Assembly: GCF_901933205.1 (NCBI RefSeq)
Contig: NC_044571.1
Coordinates: 70,681,689-70,745,688, forward strand
Direction: 5' to 3'
Origin: Camarhynchus parvulus
Taxonomy: Eukaryota > Chordata > Aves > Passeriformes > Thraupidae
DNA: 64,000 bases
Below, in pieces: positions 12,946 through 24,531 of this stretch (the first letter of the stretch is position 1; every line of letters begins with the position of its first letter). The position numbers and the translations under genes are program-made. A model generated the notes under the pieces. It was not told where the DNA came from, searched no databases, and saw nothing but the letters and a program-made list of their open reading frames with translations.

Positions 12946-15900
12946 TGGCACCCTGTGGCAGAAGCACAGCACATGGGGAATTGCTGAGGGCAACTGCATG
13001 TTGCCCCAGCCCCTTCCAATACACAGCACTCTTGAGAAGATCCTGAGAAAAATTTCAAGTCTGGACCCATTTCAGGAGTCCTGTTCCTTGTGGAAAGCAT
13101 TTCCACTCTTATTCCCGTGCTTTTCCCCCTGCCCTTGGATGCTTACTTCCACCTCCTGCCCAGCAACAGCTCGGGTGCAGCCAGGGGAGCTGCTTCAGCT
13201 CACAGCCTGGCAGGAAAAAGCAGAAGGCATGGCCAGCATCTCTCCCTTTAGGTGGTAGCATGCGCTTAGATTGGCAGGAAGCACCTATTCTACCTTCATC
13301 CTTAGAGACCAAGTAGATCAAAGGAGATGATGTGAAAAGGATCAGGTGATCTGTGGGGAGCAACAGCATCTCTGGGTCAGTGTGTGGTAACGAGACAAAA
13401 AGGCAGCCACTCCTCTCCTGGCATAGAAATGAAGCTTGCTAAATTATGTAATGAAAGGCAGGAGGTAGGAAGAGATCTGGCTCAGGTATTCAGTGTTGCT
13501 TAGATAAAAGACAGACCCTAGGACAGAATTTGTGCAAACTGACTCCCTTTCATATTGGAACTCGAAACATGGCTCATATTTCCAGCTTAGTGGTTTAATT
13601 ATGTACCCCAGAATGTTGAGGGAATGGCTGGTAAGGTTTTCCTCAATTGATTTTCTGAACCCAAAGCATAAGGTCTTTTTAAAAATGACAGTGTCACTGT
13701 CAGGAACCAAAGCAAAGACAGCTCACCAACATAAATTAACTTTTTTAGTAAGCCTATGTGTAATCTTTCAGGTTCAGGGCTATCCTGTGCTCTTACAAGA
13801 CATAAATTATTAGCCAAATCTGCAGACTCCAGTTTAGAAGATTAATGGACCATCATCAAAATAGTCAGTTGAATCTTGAAACAGCCACTTGAATCTGAAC
13901 TCCTTTCAAAAAATGGAATTTAGGGTTTGTCCTCTGCATTGGTAGATAACGGATTATTTTCCCTATGTGTACACTTTAAATAGCTATCATCATTGTAAGC
14001 ATCAAAGTGCCAGAGGAGCATTGATGGATTGGTCCTTGCAGACCCATAGGTTATAAGGCACTACTCCTATCATCACATATTTTACACATATGGCACTTAA
14101 GCTGAGAAAAGTATGCTGAACTGCCAAGGTCAGGGAGGAACAAAATCCAGAATCTGTCCTCTCCAGCCCCAGGGAAGATGTCATAAAGACATCTCTCCTG
14201 CCTGAAATGGGTGTTTCCTTTTTTTCAGATAATTTACCATTACTTTTGGTGGTAGAAGAATACAGAGTTGTTTTACTACTAGTTATAGGAATATGGGTGT
14301 CTGAGCCAATGGCCATAAAACTTGGTGCACTGCTTCCAGTTCCCCCACTTCATGCAGTTATGTAATTTGGCACCATAGATATACATAACTAACTCCATCT
14401 CAGGCTACTAAAGCCAGAATATCTTCCTTGCTGTTCTAATAGGAAGGACATTGCATGTTTAAAAGTAACCTGATTTCTTATCAAAATGTGACTAACTTGT
14501 GCAGCTGCCATGTCTTACAGAGGCAGTCAATATGTGTTATTTGTATTGATTCCTAGAAACAATTGAAACATTACAAAAAACATAAGAGTGCAAGAGATTT
14601 CTTTGAGTATACTGCAGATAAAAAGTTCTAATTTAATATGTATGGGTCTCTTTAAAACAACTTTAAGTAAGCTAGTCCAAAATTTAAAAATTTTTGTCTG
14701 ATTCTCTGTCCAGACAAATTTGCAAGTGAGTAGCATTGTGTATTTTCTGCATCTTTAAAATTAGGTAACTTCTTTTCTGGACAAAATGAACAGACGGTTT
14801 CCTTAATATGTTCATCCATGCTTTAAAAATATTTTTGAGTTTAGTACTAATAATGAAGAAAATTAGTTACTACAACAGCAGAAAAACTGAATGATAACTA
14901 TTAGATGGAGGTTTGTAATTGCTTTGAGGTTTTCTGGCAGGCTAAATTCAGAGAACAAATGTTATTGAAAAGACCTACCACATAAATGTTGTTGTAGCCC
15001 TTGTCACCTGCTTTGCTCAGATTATTCTTTCCTTGCTTTTCAGATCCAAGGCGTTCTTGATAGAGTAAATTCAAACAAAAAGTAGAAATTGATAAACTAA
15101 AGGTAGAATTAGCAAGATGATTTTTTGGTCTGAAAGAGAAACATGGTGGAGATGGTAATTAAATCATCTGGCACAAGAAATACAGCCATGAATGTTAATT
15201 TTTCTTCAGACTGTAACAAAGATAGCAAGTTTGTAATTTTGGAGAGAGACTAAATAAAGAAAAGTATTGGTACTAATTGAGAAATAAATCCCAAGCAACT
15301 GTGTGGTTCTTGAAGGCCATGAATCAATACTACCTAGGAACCTCCTAACAACAGGATGCCCCAATCCTTCCCACCAAGTGCAACCTGTTTGTTTTTTTCT
15401 TAATCTTACTGAAATATTCACTGTTCTGCTCTCATGAGCTTTCAAAATCTGTAATTGTAATTCAGGGTTTTTTGCTATGGCCAGCACAAAGGTACCTAAG
15501 GTCTGCAGCCACACTGTAACCAGGTGGGAATTTCTGTAGTCACACTGGATAATTATTCTGTTGACCTGTTATTTTGTTATAATAAGCATGAGAAGCAAGA
15601 TGATCTTATGTATCTTTGCATAATTTCTACTACTGAGGCATCATTCCTAACACAGTCCACTACCTGCTTCCCTTTCCTAGTATCTGATGGACACTGTGCC
15701 TCTGCAGCATTGCTGTATCTGTCCTCCCTTCAGCACTGCTCAATGATTTAAGTGAGCACTGAGTGCTGCTTGTGATTCCTCCCCGAGCCCAGGGAGAAGA
15801 ATCATCCTTCCAAAATCAAATAAACCCACGCACGGGCCCTTGCTATGGCTCACACACAAAAATGCTCCTCGCTTTCACTCCAGCCCCTGTAGTGAAATCA

Positions 15901-17830
15901 CTCATTCACCCACTGCAGGTGGTCCTCAGCCCACAAACTCCTCAAGACCCTTTCTCTGTGTATTTATTTTTCCATCTTTTTTTCCCCTCCTTGTTGCATA
16001 ACAAAGTGCCTTCATATCATCAGGTAATTTTGGAAGAACAGTTTTAAATAGGGAAGAGGGGATGGCAGGGTAATTAAGCAGGTGCGGAAGAAGGTTGATA
16101 AAGAGCTGCTAATAGTCACTTTTACATGCTATTATTTCAAGCAAGGAAAATAAATACAGAATGGCTGCAGAACCATCAGATTCTGCAGTGAGTGTGACAG
16201 GAAAGGACGGCAGCTAGAGCAGAACAGGAAGAGAAAGCAAAAGGCTGCAGAGTAGGACAACTCCAAGTCTGAAATCTTGCCTGTTTTTTTCCAGCTAGTC
16301 CATATCACTTTAATGTACATACATCTAACAGAAAATCTAACATTTTCAAGATAAGAAGAAAATGAAAAATATATAGTGAAAGGGAAAAAGAAGGACAAGA
16401 AAATAAAGAAATTCTTGACTAATCTCTTTTCCTTCTATTTCTGTCAACTTTTCATCTCCACAATCCTTTCTCTTCCTACTTCTTATACTTTGTGAGACTC
16501 AAAATAAAGGTGGAATTCAGCCTTCCTAATTGGTAACTGGAAGTCTTCTTTATGTTAAAACACAATGATCTGTTTATTGGAAACTGCTCTTCTGTAGTAC
16601 CAGCCTCTCTCCATGTCATGCTGTCTGAATAATGCCTCTTGAGGATGGGGAAGAAGAATAGCATCGCAGTCAGACCCCGTGGGGTTATAAATAGCATTCT
16701 AGCAGCCTGAAAGGCTGAAGCCATCATTAAGTTGCATGCAGCTGTAGTGGTGTAGGTGGGTGAGTAAGAGCAACTCAGAGATGGGATAATGGTAACCTGG
16801 TACACAAGGGTCATTTTTCATTGATGGCGTCACTCCACTGGGTTATTGTGCTCTCCCTAAATTAGGTCCCTGTGTTTAAGAGAGCTGAGCAAGCTCAGCC
16901 TTGCAAAGTACATTTAAAAGAAGATTAGAGGGTAAAACAGTTTGTTGTGTATTGTGATTTATACCAAACTGTGATAAACTTTTCTCACTTGGGTCAGTAA
17001 TTGCTTTTATCAGCAGCAAAGTAAATGCAAGCAGGAAGGCCTTTAGGAAGCTGCACACCAGCCTCATGCATGTGGGCAATGGGGACTTTCACTGGCCAAA
17101 TCAGGAAGTTGATGCAGCAATTTAGCTCAGGCTGTCCTGTCAGTGTTTTTCTTAGCAATGTGATTAATTTTGTCATCTTGGACGTTTTCAGTGCCAAGAC
17201 GACAAAGGTCTTGCCTTTGGAAAATCCGTTTCCATTTATTACTATTAATTTTCTTGCAGATATACAAAAATGGAAAAATCCTACCCTAACTTCACATCGT
17301 TTATATAAAAAAAACTCAGATGAAAATAATTAGCTGCCTATGTTAGTTTGAGCTTACATACACAAACATACTACTCTTCACTCATTTCTGACTAAAAAAA
17401 TTGAGATCTTGTTCCTACTCCCAGTGAAGTTGTTGGGGGAGTTGCCTTTAACTTCAATAGATATATGACTCAGCTTAATTCCCCCTGTGGGACCTGTCAG
17501 TATGTAAAGATTCCTTGGGGGTTAATTGCTTGCAGAAGAGACTTTGCCTGGGATCTAAAAGGAAGGTGCAAATTGCACAACTGGAGCCTTAGTTATGTAC
17601 TGCAGCCTGGAAGAGACACTGTCAATTAAAGCAAAGGGATTTCTTTTTTCAGCAATTCTGCATCTTAATAATTAAATTTGGTCATTCATTAATTCAGCGT
17701 ATATCTTAGAGAGTCACTTCCTTTGCCATCTTGCCCAGTAGCTGTGGAAGTAGGACAAGTGTTTTTATGTTTTACTGAAATTATTCCTTTTGGCTTTTTT
17801 TGTTTGTACTCTATTTCAATAGTCCTTTGC

Positions 17831-17846
17831 AAAAAAAAAAAAAAAA
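17831..17846 (+). repeat. Poly(A) tract, 16 nt
   Basis: Uninterrupted A run followed by TATTAC. No mobile element recognised upstream. Confidence 0.85.
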
Positions 17847-20639
17847 TATTACTTTGAAGCAGACTTTTAGAAAGTATTTATAAAAGAAACATGAAATAAA
17901 TAACTGTTGCAGGAGTGGAAGAGAGGATTTCTAAACTAAGTAGATAGAAGCATTCTTATTAAGACTTTTCAGATTTATGTATGTGACTTCATTATATAAA
18001 TGTGCCCTTTGCTATTCTGAAAAATCTAAGAGATGTATCACTACCAATTAAAAGCCAGGGGAAGGTTGTTCCTTCATCTTTAAAACTCTATATTCATTCT
18101 CCCATGTCACATTTTTTGTAATCCTTTCCCACCTGTATTACACTTGGAATAATCCTTCTCACTCCTTGTCACATGTGCATTAAACCTCTTTTAAAGAGCA
18201 GACTTAGAGCTTCTAAAACAAGCATTTCATTTTTGTTGCGCTAAGTGTGATGTCAAATCACTATTAGAAATCTCACGCATATACCAATCTGGAATTTCTT
18301 CTGGAAGTTCCTTCCTTCATAAATTGCTGTACTTGGTCAACCATAACATGTACTGCTGGCACTGCCTCTCTGCTCACTGCAGCTTTTGTTGTTCATCTGG
18401 AGGCAAAACATTAGCCTGTAAATAACAGAGTATATAGCTCAGTGTTCCAGAAATACCCATGCAAGTGTTAGGGATTTGTTTGCATTAGCAAGGATTCTCA
18501 ATGGCAAATGGTAATAGCACTATCATTTTGCTTTTTTAGGATTGTAGAAAAACCTCAATATAAGAAGGACTAATGTCCTGAAACTTTGGTTTGTAACTTT
18601 GAGGAAACACTACAGCTTGTATGAAACTGAAAGGGTTTAAGTTTATAGCTGGAAAAGGGGGTTGCCTTTTTTCTCATGGCAGTTCTGTTGATAAATTCTG
18701 TTTTGCATCATTTTACTAGAACTTGGTGTGATGGCACCTGAACACTATATACAATTTATCAGCCTTCAAAAAAAAAAATCAGATTAAGAAAAGATTTTGT
18801 TAATTATTGGTCTCCAGTACAGGAAGTTAATCCTGTTCTCAGACACACTCTTTAGTGTACTGCATCCAAGCTTCTCTGAATAGTAGGCACATGTGGAAGG
18901 GCTGACTGAATCAGTGAACCTGCAAGATTCAGAAAAGGGTTTTACCACACTACCAGAAGAAAAGCTATGATGAACAAGTCTGGAAGATTAAAACTATTTA
19001 CTTTCAGAAACTTGACAAACATCTAATTGACTAGATACAGCTATATCTGTAACTGCAATTTTCTAGGTATTTTCTTCCTTAAATGTAGTGACATTTAAAA
19101 AATACAACATGCAATATAAACTCGTATTATCTAAAGTGAGTTTTAGTGTGGCTTTCTAAGGAAATTAAGTTTTTGTGAGCACTTCGTTAATCTGTCAATA
19201 CCTTCTTTGATAATTTCTAGCTCTTCAAGCCTGTTTAATTTGTTGATGAACTTCAACTACACTTAAAAGATGGTTTTAGATCTCAGTTATCAGGATTTCT
19301 TAAGTTTCCGAAACACTGTTGGCTGGATAAAGGAAAGACCCAAATTAGTGGCTCAATTCAGCTTAACAGTTTTTTCTGCTTTGTCTTTTTGTCCACCTGG
19401 TTGATAGAGGACACTTGAGGAACCGAAGGTTTCTTTCGTTGAGCAGGCAGAGGTTGTGGATTAAAAAGTATACTCAGAAGGAGTGTGATGCATATACCTG
19501 GGATATCTCTGGAAGGAAACCTAAAGGAACATAGGAACGCAAACCCATTGAAACTCAGGGTTGAATCACGCTGTTAGAAGTTTTTAAGTGATATCCTTAC
19601 AGATATCAGGGAGGCTGTGAGACAAGTTTATAAGAACTGTTGAAAGTGGCTTTTAACTTAACTTCTGACACACTTCTTGTCTCATATAAATGAAATTTTC
19701 CTCATCATGTTGCCACTGAGGTCTTTCTCTTGCCCATTTAACCAACTTCACAGAGTTTGCCTTCAGAAATGTCCTTTTCCCAAGGTCTGAAGCAGATACT
19801 TATTGTCTGTACTGACGCTAGAACTTCCCCAGGCTGTCCCAAGCTAACACAGATCACCAGCTGTGGTCCATATGGACCCTCTCCATACAATGTCAGCATT
19901 TCCAGTCTTAATCTGCATTTATTTCTCCTTTGCTTCCCATGCCCAGCACCTCGCAACCACCTCACCCCCGCATGTGAGTCATTATTCCAAACTCACTCCT
20001 TCCATGGGATGTACCAGAAAGCTGTGGCTGCAAGAGCAGGGCTGGTGGCTGGCTGGGCCTGCTGCTGCTGACTGCTGGAGACTTCTGTGGTCACTCCCAG
20101 TTATTTGCTACCTCATTTAACCTGCATCCCTTAAGCCCATTTGTTTACCTCATCCCCTAACTACACCTTGCCTTTGAGAGTGTGTCTGTACTGCTCTCCA
20201 GAGAACTAATTACACTGCATGTGCAGTCACACCAGTCTCGGGGGAGAGGCAGTGGGGCTGATGGCCTTCACTAGCTCTTTAGGGCATCTGCTCTGCCATG
20301 CAGTCTGTCTTGCCCCAATTTCTCTTGGTATCTTACCTGAGCTTCAATGAAACTGTTGAAATTATATCTACAGTTCCAGTCCAAGTGTAGAAATATTTTT
20401 TGAACAATAAACTTTCTGAGCAAGGGCTACCAGTTTGTACAGGTCTGTCAGGAGTCATGACACAGGGCTTTTAGACACTGTCTTACAAAATTTTCCTTGT
20501 AGTATACAAACTCTGTTCAGATTATGCATAAAATGTTGTTTCTGCTGTTAAGTTTGAGGAATAGCAGCAAGCCAAAAAGTTGTCCAGGTTTTGGGCAGAA
20601 ATGGACCCTGGGAACCAAGCGTGAGTTTGGTCAATGAGC

Positions 20640-21690
20640 CGTGCAAACTGCACTCGTGAGCAGGGCACACGGACCTAGGGATGGAGAGGCGGGGCGGGGC
20701 ACCATGCAGGAAATTTTTAAGCTCCTAAACGTGACCATCGCCGCGCGGCCGTTTGTTCCTCTGCCGATGGGAAGGCAAGCAGGCTCCTTGCAGCGAGCGG
20801 CAGCGCCGGAGCCCCGGCGGGCGGCAGCGGGGCGGGCGGAGCGGACCCTGCCGGGCGCGGGGGCGGCCGGAGCAGCCCGAGCAGCCCCGCCCCGGCCCGC
20901 CCCGCCGGGCGCCGCTGCCATAGCGATGCGGGAGCGGGCAGCGGCCGGGACGCGCGGCGGCGGCGGGGAGCCCCGGCTCTCCCCAGGTAAGGGCGCTGCC
21001 CCGGGGCTGCTGTTGCAGGCTCCACGCTACGAGCTGGGTTTTTAATCTCATCTCGTTGTGTTTGTTCTCCCGCCTCCCTTCCCCCCTGCGCCCCTTCCGC
21101 CCGCTCAGGTGTAGTTTCTCCCAGAGCCGCTTTCTCTGGGAACTTCTCTGCCGAGAGCAGAGTCTTGTGCTCTTTTGTCGTTCGGTGTTTTCTTTGCGCG
21201 TGGAAAGTTGCAGGCGGTACCAGGGCGCAAGGGCCGGCCGAGGGTTGGGTGGCCGGCGGGCTTTTGTCCGGCCGGGGTGCCGCGGCGGCGGGTCTGGCCT
21301 GGCTCTGCCCTGCCCTGCTGCCCGGCAGGCTCCGCCGCGACCCCGTCACTAGCGGGGATTAAAAACTGCGGCAGGGGATGTTCCAGGCGTCTTGCTGAAG
21401 CGCGAGCAAATCCTTTTATCCGCGGAGGAGCAGAGGCTCGCAAAACTTTCAAAGTGCGCTCAGGCGGGAGCAGCCCGAAAGGCAGCGGGCAGGGCTCCGC
21501 AGCTGCCGCGTTTCACGTGGAGCTGGGGACCGGCTGTGCGGGTCCCGCCGGGCGCCCGGCGGTGTCTCTGCGATGGAACCCTCGGCGGGCTCCTCCTGCA
21601 CCTCCTGCCGCTGCGCCTCCGCCTCGCCCAAATCCCCCGTCCCCGCTGCTCTCCCAGCCCCCGCGGCCCTTGCGATGGGAAAGAGACAAA
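20640..21690 (+). promoter_or_regulatory. SPATA13: CpG-island promoter of the SPATA13 long transcript
   Basis: GC content and CpG density jump here relative to AT-rich flanks on both sides. GC boxes (Sp1 type) are visible at 20691-20700 and 20829-20837, with reverse-strand GC boxes at about 20885-20905. There is no canonical TATA box; a TTTTTAA stretch at 20714-20720 sits just after the first GC box and could act as a weak TATA-like element. The island contains the strong donor at 20987 and continues about 700 bp into intron 1. The transcription start is not determinable from sequence alone. Several long ORFs on both strands here are by-products of GC richness. Confidence 0.8.
20740..20986 (+). 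other. SPATA13: Probable first exon (5'UTR) of the long SPATA13 transcript; 5' end approximate
   Basis: The 3' boundary is a near-consensus donor, CCCCAG followed by GTAAGG, at 20986/20987. The next recognisable exon starts at 22750 in codon phase 0. ATGs at 20704, 20767 and 20926 share one reading frame, which leaves one extra base at the donor. That frame meets a TGA at 22761-22763 after splicing, so these ATGs cannot open the main frame. I therefore infer that exon 1 is non-coding and may carry an upstream ORF; the ATG at 20926 would give a 24-codon uORF. The 5' limit given is a guess based on the promoter layout. Confidence 0.6.
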
Positions 21691-22749
21691 GAAGGGTCCG
21701 GGGCTGCCGCCTTCCCCAAAGCACAGCTGTACAGGTTTTCCCGTTGTTTCGGGTGGGGGGGAAATCCCCCCCGCCGCCCCCATGACCCCGCCGACAGTGG
21801 CAAGATCCCTCTGCCCCTTGCTGAAAGAACCGTGCCATGAGCTTTGTTTTTAAGGTGGAGCCAGCTTCAGACTGGGCATCCTAGTGGTTTTCGGGGCATT
21901 GTTTACCATGGTGGGAAAAACGCCTGCCTGGCTAAGACCCCTGGCTGGGGCAGGAGACACATGGCTGGTGATTTCCCCACAGCTTTCCCAGGCACTGGAG
22001 TGTGGTCTGGTCTGCTGGATCTCCCAGGTTCAGCTGAGGAGGAGATCCCCTTACAGCATGTCCCAAATGCTCTAGTCAATTTCAGGTTTAAGTTTTCAGT
22101 TTGTTGTCACCGCAGCATAGGGTGGCTTCTGGATGTACTGCTTTTAATTCTTGTTTTCTTTTATAGGGAAAAAGACTTTGCTGTGCACTTGATGTAATTT
22201 CTTAGAATTTTATGTGCCAGGGGACAGACACGTCAGTCAAGTGATACACAGCCTTCCAACAGAAGCAAGTCTAGGAAAAATTATGTCTGTTTTCCTCTTC
22301 CTTGCCTCCTGTTTGAGAGTTCGGTGTCCCTTGATGAATGTGTTTTAGATCAAAACCTCCCATGTGTCTTGGGGCTCAGTGCTGAGCACATGAGAAGGAA
22401 AACTGGATTGGTGTTACTGGGAATTTCTTTCTCTTACGTGCATATGAGGATTGTATTTACTATTGTAAGGTAGCTGTGCTAGTCATACTGAATTTATTAG
22501 CTGATTAGCATTAGAGAAACAAGTACATATTGAAATTATTCTGGTCTCTTAAATTGCTGACAAATGCAATTACACTTTGAGGGAGTGACACATGCCTTCT
22601 CTGCACCCCTGCAACACACCTTTGTTCACCATAGAAGAACTCCTTCATTTTGCGTATGTCTTTATTTCCTACAATGTAGCTGAAACGTCTTTTAGTAGGG
22701 GACTTAGTAAGAAAACTTTTTAAAGTTGCCTTTTATTTTCTTGGTGCAG
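20987..22749 (+). other. SPATA13: SPATA13 intron 1
   Basis: GTAAGG donor, and an acceptor in which a T-rich tract precedes CAG at 22747-22749. The first 700 bp are the GC-rich tail of the CpG island; the rest is ordinary AT-balanced sequence. I see no repeat and no further exon in it. The reading frame open across the 3' end of this intron from 22726 begins with TTG inside the polypyrimidine tract and is not a translation start. Confidence 0.75.
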
Positions 22750-24531
22750 GCAGCGCCACCTGAGGAGCTCAGCTCACCCAGTCGATGTGAAAGTGCGGCA
22801 GATGAAGGGGAGGCAGCGAGGTCAGCTGGTGGGGACAGCAGTGTTGCTTTGAGCTACCCCAGCCTCCACCTCCATGCCTACAGCATTGAGAGCATGACAA
22901 CATTTCCGAATGGCTGTGGAAATGGCACCACCGTTACTTGTATAGTTATGGATAATAAAGAGCCCCAAAACCAGACTACCTGTGCCAGTCATAATGGGGG
23001 ACACAGCACCAGCAACAGTGTTGAGGAGGAATTTCAAGAGGACAAGCTCAGCCCTTCCAAAATCATGCGCTTTTTCACCACCCCTCGGAAACGGGCTAAT
23101 TCCAGCTCTGACAGGCCTCGTTCACTGGTTTTGATGGGCAACTCATCCACGTGGAATGCCTTTTCTTCTATCAGAAAGATGGGATCTTTCAAGAAGTTGA
23201 AATCTTCAGTTCAGCAAGGAACTCAAACAAGGGAATGCTCAGACATCGTAAATGACAACAGCATAGGCAGACATGGTTCAAATGGAGCAGTGGTGCAAGT
23301 TCAGACTAACAGGTATTCCTATTCGGGCCCTCTACATGATTTCCAGAATGCAGTGGATGGTTTGGCTTCTGACTGCTCTGATGTGGAGGAGAGCGATGAG
23401 TCCTTCCTGAGGAACACTCATCGCTCACGCAGCATCAGGCGGGCTTACGGTGCTGGCCGCATCAACTTGTTAGACACAGATAAAGTTCAGAGTCACCACA
23501 ACTGTGTTAGGCCAACATCACCTGTCATTGCAGAGCCAAAGATCTGTGAAATTTTGGTGAAAGACTCCGAAAACAACAGGATCATTTACTGGAGAAGCAA
23601 AAGTTCAGATAATTTGAACTTTCTGAAGAAAAGCTCATTCAAGCGGAAGTCCACCTCAAACCTTGCTGATCTGAAGGTTGCAAATGAAAAACAGATGCCG
23701 GCAAGGACTATGAGTGTTCCTTCTGCTGACTTTGACAAAAGTGATGGAAACCCTGAGAGGCGATCCAAGCGATGGAAGAGCCCTATCAGAGCAAAGGATT
23801 TTGATCGAGTTTTGAAACTCGTCAGTAACGTTACAGATGTTGCAAGGAAGAAGGATGGCCCCAAGAACGTGGCTCCTTCTCTCAGTGAGCTGTCCCAGAG
23901 AACAAGATCAAACAGCAGGCTGCACGATGACTACTCCCGCAGGGTTTCCAGCAGCACGGACCATGACAGGAAGAGATGCACCTCCTCAGTATCCAGTCCA
24001 GACTCTTCCTTGCCAGGAACACCTTGCCTGCAAAGCCCTGTGATTGCTCAGGATAAAAAGGCTGAAATGAATGTAGCTGTCACTGAGGATAAAAGCCCCA
24101 GGACGTCATCAGGTATCCCAGACTCTGATAGCTTTTCACCTACTCTGGATGACATGAGTCCATTTCCCAATGAAGTTTTTTATTCAGACTCAGATGAACT
24201 AAAAGCTACTCAGCAGTGTACAGATGAAGCCGAAAACCTTTATGTTCCTGTCAGGCCAACTACTCCAAAGCCTCAAAGTCCAACTGCGGGGAAGGTCAAG
24301 TGCAGTATGAATTTCCAGTGTCCAAACCATCACAGCACGTTGTCACTGAGCTCATCAGAGAGCGAGGAGAGAGTTGAGGTACCGGGGCTGAAGCTGGGCA
24401 GGAATCCTGTTTGCTTTCAGGACTCAGTGAAAACTGTGTATTATGATGATGGAAATGAAGACAGTGGCATAAGCAGCCACTCTCAGCTGAGCCTCAATTT
24501 AGCCTCTGGTACTGAAGAGAAAAAGGAAGAG
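22750..24531 (+). CDS. SPATA13: SPATA13 exon 2: large exon encoding the long-isoform N-terminal half
   Basis: An exon of 1782 nt, open throughout in phase 0 at both ends. Translation probably starts at the in-frame ATG at 22894 (AGC ATG A context), leaving 144 nt of 5'UTR in this exon and giving 546 residues. The protein is rich in Ser, Arg and Lys, with a basic serine-rich patch around residues 50-110 ([12 protein letters not shown] and [13 protein letters not shown]) and a proline-rich TTPKPQSP segment near residue 453 that could be an SH3 ligand. I recognise no folded domain. It ends ...EKKEE before GTAAGA at 24532. The family's long isoform is known to carry such an extended N-terminus; its function is poorly defined. 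Continued reading into the intron adds 27 codons before a TAA at 24613-24615. Confidence 0.93.

Larger units (their letters stand above)
7916..20639. other. No gene recognised: upstream or intergenic sequence
   Basis: AT-rich single-copy-looking DNA with a modestly GC-richer patch at about 8880-9130, a CACCC-rich patch at 12893-12945 and poly(A) tracts at 12536-12551 and 17831-17846. The longest open frames (up to 144 codons, minus strand 8779-9213) show no recognisable protein. I find no exon, RNA gene or mobile element that I can support. Confidence 0.55.

Noticed and set aside
20717..21349. 210-codon minus-strand open frame in the CpG island
   Set aside because: Ala/Pro/Arg-rich translation with overlapping open frames on both strands, as expected from GC-rich DNA; no recognisable protein.
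21175..21853. Overlapping plus-strand open frames of 221 and 153 codons in the CpG island
   Set aside because: They lie in intron 1 downstream of a strong donor, are low-complexity and resemble no known protein.
22726..22749. Extension of the exon 2 reading frame upstream to 22726
   Set aside because: The first codon is TTG, not ATG, and the sequence is the polypyrimidine tract and CAG of the intron 1 acceptor.
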